Assembly: GCF_000964465.1 (NCBI RefSeq)
Contig: NZ_BANH01000046.1
Location: 1-64,000, forward strand
From: Gluconobacter thailandicus F149-1 = NBRC 100600
GTDB lineage: Bacteria; Pseudomonadota; Alphaproteobacteria; Acetobacterales; Acetobacteraceae
DNA: 64,000 nt
Reading direction: 5' to 3'
Below are positions 45,556 through 54,658 of this stretch, piece by piece. A program made the position numbers and the translations under genes. Numbering within the stretch: position 1 is the first letter of the stretch; every line of letters begins with the position of its first letter. The notes beneath the pieces are model-generated. The model was not told the DNA's origin and did no database searches. It saw nothing but the letters and a program-made list of their open reading frames with translations.

Positions 45556-46380
45556 CTATAGCGAGGATTTTAAGAAATATCTGATCCAGTGTCTTGCGGT
45601 AGCAAGATTGAGGAAGTTCATGAAAGCTAGATCGGCCTTGTCGTAGCGGAGAGCAACACGCCGTATCGGCTTGAGCCGGTCAAACACCGTTCGATGCAGC
45701 TTCGATTTCTGTAGCACTTCCAGTCTATTTTCTATGGAGTGCTGCGGCCCTTGTGTGATGGAATGACCGGCAGTATCCCGTGAAGCAACAGATACTGACG
45801 GAAACAGTCGCTGTCATATCCCTGATCGGCCAGCATGTCTTGGGGTTTTAAAGCTGACAGTTCCATCAACCCGTCTATGGCTTTGTAATCCGAGACTTGG
45901 TCTCCGATGAAGGTAAAGCCAAGAGGATGTGCCTAATTGTCGCCTCGGACGTGGATCTTACTTGTAAAGCCGCCGCGGCTTCGACCAAAGCCTTCCTTAT
46001 AAGTCCCCCTTTTGCGCCGACTGCCTGGCTATGCCCCCGAACGACCGTGCTGTCGACCATGTGCTGCCAGTCATCGGTCCGGCCGAGTTCGACCAGTGTT
46101 TCCAGCAAGGCATCCCAGACGCCTTGCTCAGCCCACCGGCAGAACCAGACATAGACCGAGTTGCATTTTCCGTAGCGCCCGTGCATGTCCCGCCATGGGC
46201 AACCGACACGCAGGACATGCAGCATACCATTGAGAAACCGACAGATGTCATCCGCTGGACGCGGCCAACATCCGCGCTCAGGCGGCAGAAACGGACCAAT
46301 CATCAACCATTCCTGATTCAGCAGAGCGCCTCGCGCCAGTCTGTTTTCTCTGTCCGTTGTACTCTCAGGAAGGAAATGAA
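45556..46380 (-). pseudogene. IS5-family transposase, frameshifted and truncated
   Basis: On the minus strand the reading NQEWLMIGPFLPPERG, then VGCPWRDMHGRYGK, VWFCRWAEQGVWDALLETL and MVDSTVVRGHSQAVGAKGG, is an IS5-family DDE transposase N-terminal half. After a one-base shift the next part continues: FGRSRGGFTSKIHV, a stop, then LGFTFIGDQVSDYKAIDGL and LADQGYDSDCFRQYLLLHG. Another stop and shift precede the end LAFMNFLNLATARHWIR. At least two frameshifts and two stops make it inactive. The frame is open to about 46380, where a possible terminal repeat (GGCTGATTCATTTCC on the minus strand) lies; no matching repeat is visible at the other end. Confidence 0.85.
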
Positions 46381-46649
46381 TCAGCCCTCAGACAGATCGT
46401 ATAGAGCTTTTATCAACCTAACCTAAGACAAAAACATTGAGACTAATGCATTCAAAATATATAGACATACAATTCTCAGGATAAATATTACAAAAATACC
46501 TATATTAATAAATGAGAAGTTTATGACCAGAAAATATTTACCATTTTTCTATACTTGAATTTTAAATGATACCCTCTCTATCTTTTAGAATTTTTGTCTT
46601 CAAAAAAACAGAGGGGGCAAAGAAGAAAAATTTTGAGCTCTTGAAAACT
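46381..46649. other. AT-rich spacer beside IS remnant
   Basis: A low-GC stretch with several A and T runs and no supported gene. It would contain the terminator of the NDH-2 gene, but I cannot define a clear hairpin. Confidence 0.4.
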
Positions 46650-47942
46650 CTAATCCAGCCGCACTGATGGACGTATAAATGTCTCAATCCAGTCCGAATA
46701 AAGAGAAATCAGCCCTCGATAAAAGCCAAAGAGCTCGATCTGATGCCTACGGTAGATAAACAGATGAGCCATGCGGGCAGAGAAACCATGAAAAAAACCT
46801 CCTCCCCATACTGTTCCGCCAGGGAGTGCTGCCCAGCCGTTATATTTTCCCAAAGCAACAATGGCGCCCTTGTTTTTAAAGACACATCCCGGAACCTTTA
46901 CGCCACGTTCAATAAACGCAGGCAGGTGACGTGCAAGATGAAGGGCCTGCTGCCGGGCGACCTGAGCCGTTGCGGGCAGAGGATCATTCTTGATGAAGGA
47001 ACAGTCTCCCACCGCAAAAATACGGTCATCATCAATAGAGCAGAGATTTGAATGGGTCAGGATCTGACCGGTAGGATTTAGAGACAGATTTCCGTAGGTC
47101 TGAGTAACCTCTGGCGCTTTTACGCCGGCAGCCCATACTCGAAGCTTGGCAGGAATATGCGTGCCGTCTTTCAGAATAAAGCCGGCGGAATCCGCCGCTG
47201 CCACGCGAGCAGACGTTCTTACAGTAACACCAATCCGTTCAAGTTCCTGCTGGGCGGCCAGCGAGACAGATTCCGGAAAGGCTGGCAGGATACGAGGGCC
47301 GGACTGTAACAGGGTCACCCTCAGCTTCGGAGGTGTTTTTCCAAAGGCATGCAGGCTGTACGGGTCAACAATATCCAGAGCTTTGTGGAGTTCCGCAGCC
47401 AGCTGGGTGCCCGTGGCACCACCACCGACAATAGCGATGTCCAGTTCCGAACCGTGAGCAAAGGCCCGCATCAGTTCCATGCGGAATTTTTCATTGAAAA
47501 CATTCGCTTCAACGAGGTTATCGATACACAGACAGTGCTCTTTTACACCCGGGGTACCGAAATCATTTGCGCAACTGCCAATCGCAAGAATGATCGTGTC
47601 ATACCGGATCGTGCGGCTTTCAAGAACGAGCGAACCATCAGATGCATGGAAAGGACTCAGAACAACCTGTCGGTTTTCCCGATCAATCGAGACGACCTCA
47701 CCTGGCCAGAATTCAAAATGATGTTCGCTGGCCTGGGTGATGAAGCTGATCCTGTCATTTTCATTGGCAACCGTCCCTGCGGCAAAGCAATGCAGCATCG
47801 GTTTCCAGACATGGGAAAAGCTTTTGTCGATTAAAGTGATGCGTGCCTTACGCCGCTTTCCCAAGGTCTTTCCCAGATTGGCTGCAAGTGACAGGCCGGC
47901 GACACCGCCTCCGACGATCAGAATTTCTGATTGTGGTTTCAT
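46650..47942 (-). CDS. ndh: Type II NADH dehydrogenase (NDH-2)
   Basis: A 430-residue flavoprotein passing electrons from NADH to ubiquinone without proton pumping. It has an N-terminal FAD motif (ILIVGGGVAGLSLAANLG), the NADH motif (IAIVGGGATGTQLAAEL), AVGDC in the second FAD contact and TAQVARQQALHLA in the quinone region. The C-terminal amphipathic part (FYRGLISLYSDWIETFI) would anchor it to the membrane. ATG at 47942 is chosen; a TTG at 47951 is less likely. NDH-2 as a main entry to the respiratory chain is common in acetic acid bacteria. Confidence 0.9.
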   Translation of the reverse strand: MKPQSEILIVGGGVAGLSLAANLGKTLGKRRKARITLIDKSFSHVWKPMLHCFAAGTVANENDRISFITQASEHHFEFWPGEVVSIDRENRQVVLSPFHASDGSLVLESRTIRYDTIILAIGSCANDFGTPGVKEHCLCIDNLVEANVFNEKFRMELMRAFAHGSELDIAIVGGGATGTQLAAELHKALDIVDPYSLHAFGKTPPKLRVTLLQSGPRILPAFPESVSLAAQQELERIGVTVRTSARVAAADSAGFILKDGTHIPAKLRVWAAGVKAPEVTQTYGNLSLNPTGQILTHSNLCSIDDDRIFAVGDCSFIKNDPLPATAQVARQQALHLARHLPAFIERGVKVPGCVFKNKGAIVALGKYNGWAALPGGTVWGGGFFHGFSARMAHLFIYRRHQIELFGFYRGLISLYSDWIETFIRPSVRLD

Positions 47943-48399
47943 GAATTTCAAAGCCTCCGCCCAAGAGCCTGAGCTCTGGGCTGCTAAAGAACTTCAACGG
48001 AAAATACAGAATTTCATAAGAAATAATAATAATATTTTCATGAGGATGTGTAGGTATCGAAAATTTGATTAAAGTAACATTCTCATTATTTATTGATCGT
48101 ATACATAAAATTTACTTAATAACAATCACAAATTATACAATCCATCCATTTAACGAAATGGGAGTTCCATCGTACTCGGAGGGCTCATCCCCCGTAACGG
48201 GAAGTACATTCTGGAAAAGAGAACCTTTTGGATCTCACCAAATTAGTCTCACTCAATTTTTTTTAATAAAAAATAGCTCGTGCAGGATATTATCTTCCAT
48301 AAATTATGGACTTCCTGAAACAAGTATCATAACCACCCTTCGTCAGCAGCTCGGATTGGGCTATCCGTCATTTTCCAGAAGTGCAGGGATCATTTTTTC
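47943..48399. promoter_or_regulatory. AT-rich divergent promoter region, ndh / MHS transporter
   Basis: A 457-base spacer with long AT-rich runs between divergent genes. It should carry both promoters. A long open frame on the plus strand (48065-48571) runs through it and into the transporter gene in another frame; its composition is not coding-like. No dyad stands out. Confidence 0.45.
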
Positions 48400-49677
48400 A
48401 TGTTGTCTCGCCCTGAAGCTGCATCTGCTTCACTCAGCCTGTCCCAACTTCGCATTCTTGCTCTTGCTTCTCTTGGCGGTGCGCTGGAATTTTACGATTT
48501 TGTTATTTTCGCATTTCTGGCCAAGCTCATTGCCGCCCATTTCTTTCCGGCAAGTCAGGCAGAATGGCTAAGGCAGGCTGAGGCATTTGGACTTTTCGGG
48601 GCAGGGTATCTGGCACGACCGCTCGGAGGCCTCGTCATGGCCCATTTTGGAGACGTATCCGGGCGGAAAAAGGTTTTCACCCTCAGCGTTCTTCTCATGG
48701 CCGTTCCAACTTTGCTGATGGGCCTGCTGCCGGGATATGAAACACTTGGCGTCGCAGCACCGTTGATTCTTCTTGCCTTGCGCGTAATGCAGGGGGCAGC
48801 GATCGGCGGCGAAGCACCGGGCGGCTGGGTTTTTGTCTCCGAACATGCTTCTGCCGGTCGTACCGGTCTGGCCACAGGCCTTCTGACCGGGGGGCTGACC
48901 GGGGGGATCCTTCTGGGCTCCATTATCATCCTGAGCCTGCATGCCATTCTTGCTCCTGATGTCGTGTCCTCATGGGGCTGGCGTATCCCATTTGTGATTG
49001 GGGGCGTTTTCGGGTTTGGAGCCATGTTCCTGCGTCGGTGGCTGGAAGAAACGCCCGTCTTTCGGGAAATGCACGACCGCGCCGAGACTGCTGGTACGCT
49101 ACCCGCAAAGATCCTTCTTCGTGATCATCGACGCGGCATTCTTTGCTCCATGATGACAACGTGGACGCTGACGGCCGCTATTGTGGTTCTCGTCCTGGTG
49201 ATGCCGCCGCTCATGCAGACACTGCATCACGTCTCTCCATCCGAAACGATGATTGCCAGTCTGGCTGCCACTCTATGCCTGACAATCTCGGTCGTTGTCA
49301 TGAGCAGCCTGACGGATATTTTTCCCCTACGGTTTCTTGGGGTGATCAGTGGTCTTGCTCTGGCAGTCGGTGCTTTTGGCCTATATGGGGTGTCTCCAAA
49401 CTTCCCCCATATGCTGTCGCTATGGGCGGCGTTCAGTGGTCTATGCTGTGGCTTTGTGGGGCTGGTGCCTATCGGGATGCTTCGCGCATTCCCTGCCATG
49501 GTCCGCTTCTCAGGGCTCTCCCTGTCATATAATATTTCCTATGCTGTGTTTGGTGGTTTGACCCCAGCGATCATTTCCGCACTGACACCCCATACGCCTC
49601 TGGCCCCAGCGATTTACGTCGCGTTCACGGCCTTGATCGGGACAATCGCACTCTGGTGTTCCCCGGAAAGAGCCTGA
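48400..49677 (+). CDS. MFS transporter, metabolite:H+ symporter (MHS/ProP-like)
   Basis: A 425-residue protein with about twelve membrane segments. The MHS markers are GGALEFYDFVIFAFLAKLIA at TM1, GHFGDVSGRKKVF (here AHFGDVSGRKK) in loop 2-3 and RVMQGAAIGGEAPGGWVFVSE at TM4. The family imports organic acids, proline/betaine or related solutes with protons. The ligand is not predictable. It is monocistronic. Confidence 0.88.
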   Translation: MLSRPEAASASLSLSQLRILALASLGGALEFYDFVIFAFLAKLIAAHFFPASQAEWLRQAEAFGLFGAGYLARPLGGLVMAHFGDVSGRKKVFTLSVLLMAVPTLLMGLLPGYETLGVAAPLILLALRVMQGAAIGGEAPGGWVFVSEHASAGRTGLATGLLTGGLTGGILLGSIIILSLHAILAPDVVSSWGWRIPFVIGGVFGFGAMFLRRWLEETPVFREMHDRAETAGTLPAKILLRDHRRGILCSMMTTWTLTAAIVVLVLVMPPLMQTLHHVSPSETMIASLAATLCLTISVVVMSSLTDIFPLRFLGVISGLALAVGAFGLYGVSPNFPHMLSLWAAFSGLCCGFVGLVPIGMLRAFPAMVRFSGLSLSYNISYAVFGGLTPAIISALTPHTPLAPAIYVAFTALIGTIALWCSPERA

Positions 49678-49738
49678 GTAACTGACCACCATCCAGAAGC
49701 TCCCAACGAGTTTCCAGGTTATACTGTTGTTATGAAAA

Positions 49739-49788
49739 GATAATCTCACTATCCCTTTCTTCATCCGTGAGATGTTAAAGGGATTATC
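49739..49788 (+). promoter_or_regulatory. Possible structured leader masking the nuclease ribosome site
   Basis: The Shine-Dalgarno AAAGGGAT (49777-49784) is exactly complementary to ATCCCTTT (49751-49758). A second pair, CTCAC (49745-49749) with GTGAG (49767-49771), interleaves with it, and GATAATC (49739-49745) can pair with GATTATC (49782-49788). The pairs compete or form a pseudoknot. Confidence 0.4.
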
Positions 49789-49793
49789 AAACT

Positions 49794-50678
49794 GTGAGAG
49801 CTGGGCTTGGGCCGTGTATCATTTTCGGAGCGCTGCTTGAGCTGACACTGCCAGGCGTTGCACAGGCCGCAAACTGCCCGCAGTTCTTTGCTGGAGACAC
49901 TCCTCCAGCTGTTCTGTCAGAAAGCCAGCGGATCGGAACAGTCATGCTGTGCAACGACGGCTATGCTGTTCTCGTGTCCGAGCGCACCAAAGGCCCGCTG
50001 TGGTCTGCCGAAGATCTGACTGAAGAAAACGTTGCAATCGCTCGTAAGACGCAGCGAAATGGCAGCTTTCAGCCAGATGAACGACTACCTCGAACCATGC
50101 GGGCACTCCTCACGGACTATCGCTCCTCCGGCTATGATCGCGGCCACATGACCCCAAGCGGAGATGAGCCGGGAGCAACGGCGCAGGATCAGTCCTTCCT
50201 GCTTTCCAACATCGTTCCTCAGACAGCCGAATTGAATCGTGGCGCGTGGGAAGGGGTGGAAAGTGCCGTCAGAGGCTGGGCTGAGCAGGAAGGCGAAATC
50301 TTCGTTGTAACGGGGCCTGGATATGACCCGGATCATATCCAGAAAACCATTGGAAAAAGCCATATTCCTGTTCCAGCCGTTACGTGGAAAGCAGTCTATA
50401 ATCCGGCAGGGCCTGGAACAGGCGCCTATGTCTGCCTCAACACATCCAACCCGACCTGTAAGATCACGTCCGTGGCCATGCTAACCCAACTTGTGAATAT
50501 TGATCCGTTTCCGTCCTTGCCCGCATCCCTCAAAGACCATGTGTCAGCGATGCCCCCTGTCCGGCAAAGCCCTTATGCTCTCGCTCACCGCCCGAATGGT
50601 CAGAAGCTTCTGAAAGAGTGGGGCACCAAAGCAGCACAGAAGGCGCTGAAAGCTCTTGTACGAGCTCTCAGACCATAA
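49794..50678 (+). CDS. Exported DNA/RNA non-specific endonuclease
   Basis: A 294-residue beta-beta-alpha-metal nuclease. It starts at GTG (no in-frame ATG; AAAGGGA upstream) with a signal peptide ending LPGVAQA. The catalytic DRGHMTPSGDEP and the metal Asn in NIVPQTAELNRGAWEGVE are intact. It degrades nucleic acids outside the cytoplasm, which would release nucleotides. That fits the nucleoside scavenging operon that follows, although the two are not in one transcript. Confidence 0.92.
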   Translation: MRAGLGPCIIFGALLELTLPGVAQAANCPQFFAGDTPPAVLSESQRIGTVMLCNDGYAVLVSERTKGPLWSAEDLTEENVAIARKTQRNGSFQPDERLPRTMRALLTDYRSSGYDRGHMTPSGDEPGATAQDQSFLLSNIVPQTAELNRGAWEGVESAVRGWAEQEGEIFVVTGPGYDPDHIQKTIGKSHIPVPAVTWKAVYNPAGPGTGAYVCLNTSNPTCKITSVAMLTQLVNIDPFPSLPASLKDHVSAMPPVRQSPYALAHRPNGQKLLKEWGTKAAQKALKALVRALRP

Positions 50679-50964
50679 ATATCTGAGGCCTACAGGATCG
50701 TTGGAACGATCCCGCCTTCACACCTGATTGCCGCGCCATTGGTAACTGCACCAAGCGGACTTGAGAGCAGGCCCACCTACGCCGCCACCTTCCTGCGCAA
50801 TGATTTCAAGCAATGAGGCAGAGTGCTCGATGGATTGAACGGGTTTTCCTGACTTTCCCATGCCGAAATTTCATCTGGCGACACCACCAGGCTAAAGAGC
50901 GGGCGGGAAAAATGTGAAAGTGTTCAGCATTGGAGGAACAGGAGTGCCGTATAGGCCCCAGCAC
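50679..50964. other. Intergenic region with one hairpin
   Basis: GGATCGTT-GG-AACGATCC (50695-50712) forms an 8-bp stem just after the nuclease stop but has no T-tract. The rest holds no recognisable gene. Confidence 0.45.
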
Positions 50965-51624
50965 TCAGAGTTCATCCTGTTCAACCCAGCCCCCGCCCAC
51001 TCGCTTGAAGAGAGGGGATGAAAAACAACTCATGACAGGAAACGAAAATTTTCCCTGCCAACGGTTACTCTGTGTCATGACGCAGAGGGCAGCACAGGGC
51101 GAGACCCCGATCGCGGCCAGAACTCTGACGCCAGCTTCCAGAGACACCCCTGTACTGACAACGTCATCCACGATGACAATGCGTTCTGCCGCCTCAAGCA
51201 AGAGAAGCAGGTTCGGATCCAGATAGAGCCGTTTGGTTTTGTCCGGACTGGTAATCGATGAAAGCGGGGCCGAGAGGCGTTCATCATACCAGAACTTGCG
51301 CGATGTACTCAGTGGGACATAGCGCTCAAGCCCGCACGCCCGTGCGATCGTTGCAGCAAGCCCTAATCCGAGAGTTGGCATTCCGACGATGAGATCAGGC
51401 GCTAAAGAACGAGCAATTTCCGTCAGATTTTCGGACAGCGCATCCATGACCGGGAACGACGCCTGATTTACCAGCAGGGACGAGACGGCCTTCTGGCCAT
51501 CCGGGAGAACGCGTAGCGGCAGATCCAGTCTATGCGCCGCAAAGCGGACCCGGAAACGATCGGTATAAGGAGCAGAGAGATCCTCATCCGGTGCGAAATG
51601 CTGCCAGAAGGGCAGGGTACTCAT
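50965..51624 (-). CDS. Phosphoribosyltransferase-family protein
   Basis: A 219-residue type I PRTase. The PRPP-binding motif is RIVIVDDVVSTGVSLEAG, with LIVGMPTLGLGLAATIARACG as the earlier loop. Members attach purine or pyrimidine bases to PRPP. In this operon, last after adenine deaminase, it may salvage hypoxanthine or a related base to the nucleotide (inference). It overlaps the M20 gene by 4 bases. Confidence 0.85.
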   Translation of the reverse strand: MSTLPFWQHFAPDEDLSAPYTDRFRVRFAAHRLDLPLRVLPDGQKAVSSLLVNQASFPVMDALSENLTEIARSLAPDLIVGMPTLGLGLAATIARACGLERYVPLSTSRKFWYDERLSAPLSSITSPDKTKRLYLDPNLLLLLEAAERIVIVDDVVSTGVSLEAGVRVLAAIGVSPCAALCVMTQSNRWQGKFSFPVMSCFSSPLFKRVGGGWVEQDEL

Positions 51625-52883
51625 GCGGATCTCTCGACAAAGGCTGTCAGTAGCTTCACTGCGTTTTCAAGAACAGCCTCATCAAAATCAAACAGGCTGG
51701 CGTGATGCGGCGCAGCGATATCAGCCCCGATCAGGCAATATCCTGCTTGGCCACCGCGCTCCTGCACACGTTGCATCATAAAGGTGGCATCGTCACCGCC
51801 ACCAATCGGCCAGTTCCGAACCACCGTTCCAGAATGTGTTTCGTGAACTGCGACCTCCAGACGCTTCATGATCGTTTCGTCCGACTGTGCGCTGATGGCC
51901 GTTCCATAGACGTCGATATCGACGTGCACACCCTGACTTACAGCAGCACCTTCAAAGGCACGTCTCGCACCCGCACTCAGGCGCTGGAGACCTTCCTGAG
52001 CAGAGGCGCGCAGTTCCAGTTCCAGATAAGCACGATCCGCTATGACGTTCCGGGTGCGACCGGCCTGGAGCAGACCGACATTGATACGCGTATCAGATTG
52101 ACCGTCCCGCGGGAGGGCATAAAGGCCGGGAACGGCGAGGGCGGCCGCGAGGAGGGCATTACGTCCTTTTTCGGGGCACATCGCCGCGTGAGCCGCAGTA
52201 CCGGAAAAGGTGACGTTCCATTTTTCGGCCCAGAGGAAGCCATCAGCAGCAAGGGCGATCTGTCCACTTGGGAGCTGACAGCCGAGATGCGAAGCCAGAA
52301 AGATATCGACATCATCAAGTAGTCCGCTGGCGACGACAGGCTGCGCACCGCGCCCACCTTCCTCTGCGGGCTGGAAAATGAAACGAAGCGTTCCTTTCCA
52401 TCGGGCCTCTGACCATGCAAGCCGTTCTGCAACAGCCAGACCGATCGCCGTATGACCGTCATGGCCACAGGCGTGCATGCGCCCTTCATACTGGGAAGCA
52501 AACCCTGCGCTGGCAGGACGGTGCTCACCGGCATCGGATTCATGAACGGGTAAGGCGTCCATATCAAAGCGAAGGGCCAGAACGGGGCCATCCCCACGCC
52601 GCATCTCGCCGCAAACAGCCGTCTGCCCATTCGGCATTTTATCCAGCCATTTGGGATAGGCCCCTGCCTGAAGGGCCGCTTCCTTTGCTGCCTGCACGTC
52701 TCCAGCCGACGGAATGCCACGCACATCGTCCATGCACATGATATCCGCGCCTGTTTTCACCGTATATCCAAGCTGGGACAGGCGCTCTGCCACGACTGAA
52801 GCAGTCCGGTACTCCAGAAAAGCTGTTTCCGGGAAACGGTGCAGTTCGCGGCGCATACCGACGACGTCACAGGGGAACTGCAT
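51621..52883 (-). CDS. M20-family amidohydrolase
   Basis: A 420-residue metallo-amidohydrolase of the M20D (hippurate hydrolase/AbgA) group. Metal ligands are in ALRFDMDALPV, MHACGHDGHTA and FIFQPAEEGG, with IGGGDDATFM and APHHASLFDFDE near the C-terminus. A dimerisation insert follows in the middle. It hydrolyses N-acyl or aminobenzoyl amides. Its role in a purine operon is not obvious. The N-terminus has an unusual insertion (about residues 48-85) before the catalytic Asp. It shares one base with the adenine deaminase stop (TGATG). Confidence 0.87.
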   Translation of the reverse strand: MQFPCDVVGMRRELHRFPETAFLEYRTASVVAERLSQLGYTVKTGADIMCMDDVRGIPSAGDVQAAKEAALQAGAYPKWLDKMPNGQTAVCGEMRRGDGPVLALRFDMDALPVHESDAGEHRPASAGFASQYEGRMHACGHDGHTAIGLAVAERLAWSEARWKGTLRFIFQPAEEGGRGAQPVVASGLLDDVDIFLASHLGCQLPSGQIALAADGFLWAEKWNVTFSGTAAHAAMCPEKGRNALLAAALAVPGLYALPRDGQSDTRINVGLLQAGRTRNVIADRAYLELELRASAQEGLQRLSAGARRAFEGAAVSQGVHVDIDVYGTAISAQSDETIMKRLEVAVHETHSGTVVRNWPIGGGDDATFMMQRVQERGGQAGYCLIGADIAAPHHASLFDFDEAVLENAVKLLTAFVERSA

Positions 52884-54658
52884 CAGACGTTCTCAATAAT
52901 CATGTCGGTAAAGATTTCTCCGGTGCCTCCATCTGCAATTCCGAGATCCGTAACATGAGGACCGGGATTACAGGCAAGAGAAGCACCTGTGACGAGTTTG
53001 ATCATGGATGTCGGGCCATCCCACGTCGTGGCAGCCGCGGCAGCCTGACGGACAGCGATGAACTGCTCGCTCACCACTTCGGGGCTTTCAGGAGACAGGA
53101 GTCCGCAGACGGGCAGGGGAACATGCGCCACGATCTTGCCATCACGAGCGACTGCCATTCCACCGCCACTGGCGATAAGCGTATTCGCCACGAGTGCCAT
53201 TTCTTCCGGGTTGCGGCCAAAAACCGCCAGATTATGGCTGTCATGAAGAATGGTGGTGCCAATCGTAGCGGACCACTCTCCCCATCCTTCAAGCACACCA
53301 AGCCCCGGCGGGCCTTCCTCCCCATAGCGATTGAAAACCGCCATCAGAGCTGTGTCAGCAGGGAGGACCAGATACCCATTCTCGACGTCCATCTCTCTTT
53401 GGCCCCACCGGGTCGCGCGCGGCGTATGCACCGTACGGACCTGGACTGCCTGTCTATCCGGGGCAGGGACTTTGAAATCCGCCGCCGTGACAGGAGAGCG
53501 CCGGACGGTGTGAATTGGCAGACCCGGTAACTCGGACGGGAGTTCTGCAAGCAACCCTCCCCGGGACGCCGAATGTTCCCCGGACGTGAAAACTTCCAGA
53601 GGGGTAAAATCCTGCAGGTTGTCGAAAACAACCAGATCGGCCCGGCGACCCGCTGCGACCAATCCAAGATCACGCCGCTCAAGACGCATCGCCGCATTCA
53701 GCGTTGCGCACCGCAGAACATCCAGCGGCTTCATGCCTAAAGCGACCAGACATCTCAGGTGATGAACCATCCCGCCGCGGCGCAACAGATCATCCGGGAA
53801 GATGTCGTCCGTGCACAGGGTCACAGTCTGAGGGACGCCACCCAGTTCCTCAAACGCCACTACGGCTTCTGGCAGAATGTTCTCATGCGAGACGCGGAGT
53901 TCAAGCGTCATCCCTGAGCGAAGTTTTTCGAGAATATCAGTTTTGCTAGTCAACTCATGATCGGACTCAATGCCCGCGGCCATGAAGGCTTGGAGACCTT
54001 TGCCTGACAAATTGCGAGCATGCCCACAGACCAGCTTTCCACTGGCACAGCCAGCGTTGACAATCCCGCTCATACGCGGCGCGCCATTCACGACCCCGCG
54101 CATATCCATCACTTCCGCGACGCCAATCACCTCAGGCCAGGAGAGCATCTCCTCCATGGCAGCAATGTCAAAAACGGCACCCGACCGTTCCAGACCAGGC
54201 GCTGACGGAACGCAGGATGGCGCTTGGACAAGAATGCGCAGAGGCAGCCCTCTGGTCGCCTCGATTGCCCAGCGAACCCCCTCAAGACCACTGACATTCC
54301 CGATCTCATGCGGATCCCAGCAGATGGTTGTCGTTCCCTGGGGAACAACGGTCTGGGCATACACCCGAGGCGTCACCATCGAACTTTCGATATGCATGTG
54401 AGAGTCGATGAGGCCAGGAGAGATAATGGCTCCTTTGAGATCAAAGACCTTCCTGGCATCCAGCCGCTGACCTCTAGGGTGCGTACTGGCAATCAGGGGA
54501 CCGACCACCCCAACATCCGCTTCCCGCAGTTCGCCCGTCGCAACATCTGCAACAAGGCCGTTGGACAGCAGAACATCAAATTCCGCACGGCCCATGGCAG
54601 CATCAACTGCGCGTCTGCGAAGTTGGGGATCTGCCAGAGAGCAGTTGACATCAACCAT
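52883..54658 (-). CDS. ade: Adenine deaminase
   Basis: A 591-residue adenine deaminase of the Ade (YicP) type, converting adenine to hypoxanthine and ammonia. Metal and active-site blocks: LIDSHMHIESSMVTP, CWDPHEIGNVSG, VAEVMDMRGV, VCGHARNLSG, ESDHELTS and LCTDDIFPDDLL. It is cytoplasmic and lies between the nucleoside hydrolase (8-base overlap) and the M20 gene. It would act on adenine released by the hydrolase and imported by the permease. Confidence 0.94.
   Translation of the reverse strand: MVDVNCSLADPQLRRRAVDAAMGRAEFDVLLSNGLVADVATGELREADVGVVGPLIASTHPRGQRLDARKVFDLKGAIISPGLIDSHMHIESSMVTPRVYAQTVVPQGTTTICWDPHEIGNVSGLEGVRWAIEATRGLPLRILVQAPSCVPSAPGLERSGAVFDIAAMEEMLSWPEVIGVAEVMDMRGVVNGAPRMSGIVNAGCASGKLVCGHARNLSGKGLQAFMAAGIESDHELTSKTDILEKLRSGMTLELRVSHENILPEAVVAFEELGGVPQTVTLCTDDIFPDDLLRRGGMVHHLRCLVALGMKPLDVLRCATLNAAMRLERRDLGLVAAGRRADLVVFDNLQDFTPLEVFTSGEHSASRGGLLAELPSELPGLPIHTVRRSPVTAADFKVPAPDRQAVQVRTVHTPRATRWGQREMDVENGYLVLPADTALMAVFNRYGEEGPPGLGVLEGWGEWSATIGTTILHDSHNLAVFGRNPEEMALVANTLIASGGGMAVARDGKIVAHVPLPVCGLLSPESPEVVSEQFIAVRQAAAAATTWDGPTSMIKLVTGASLACNPGPHVTDLGIADGGTGEIFTDMIIENV

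Noticed and set aside
48065..48571. Plus-strand frame of 168 residues before the MHS transporter
   Set aside because: Most lies in AT-rich non-coding DNA and the rest is the transporter read in another frame.
50679..50964. Possible second IS fragment
   Set aside because: Short stretches looked transposon-like on first reading, but no transposase motif or terminal repeat could be defined.
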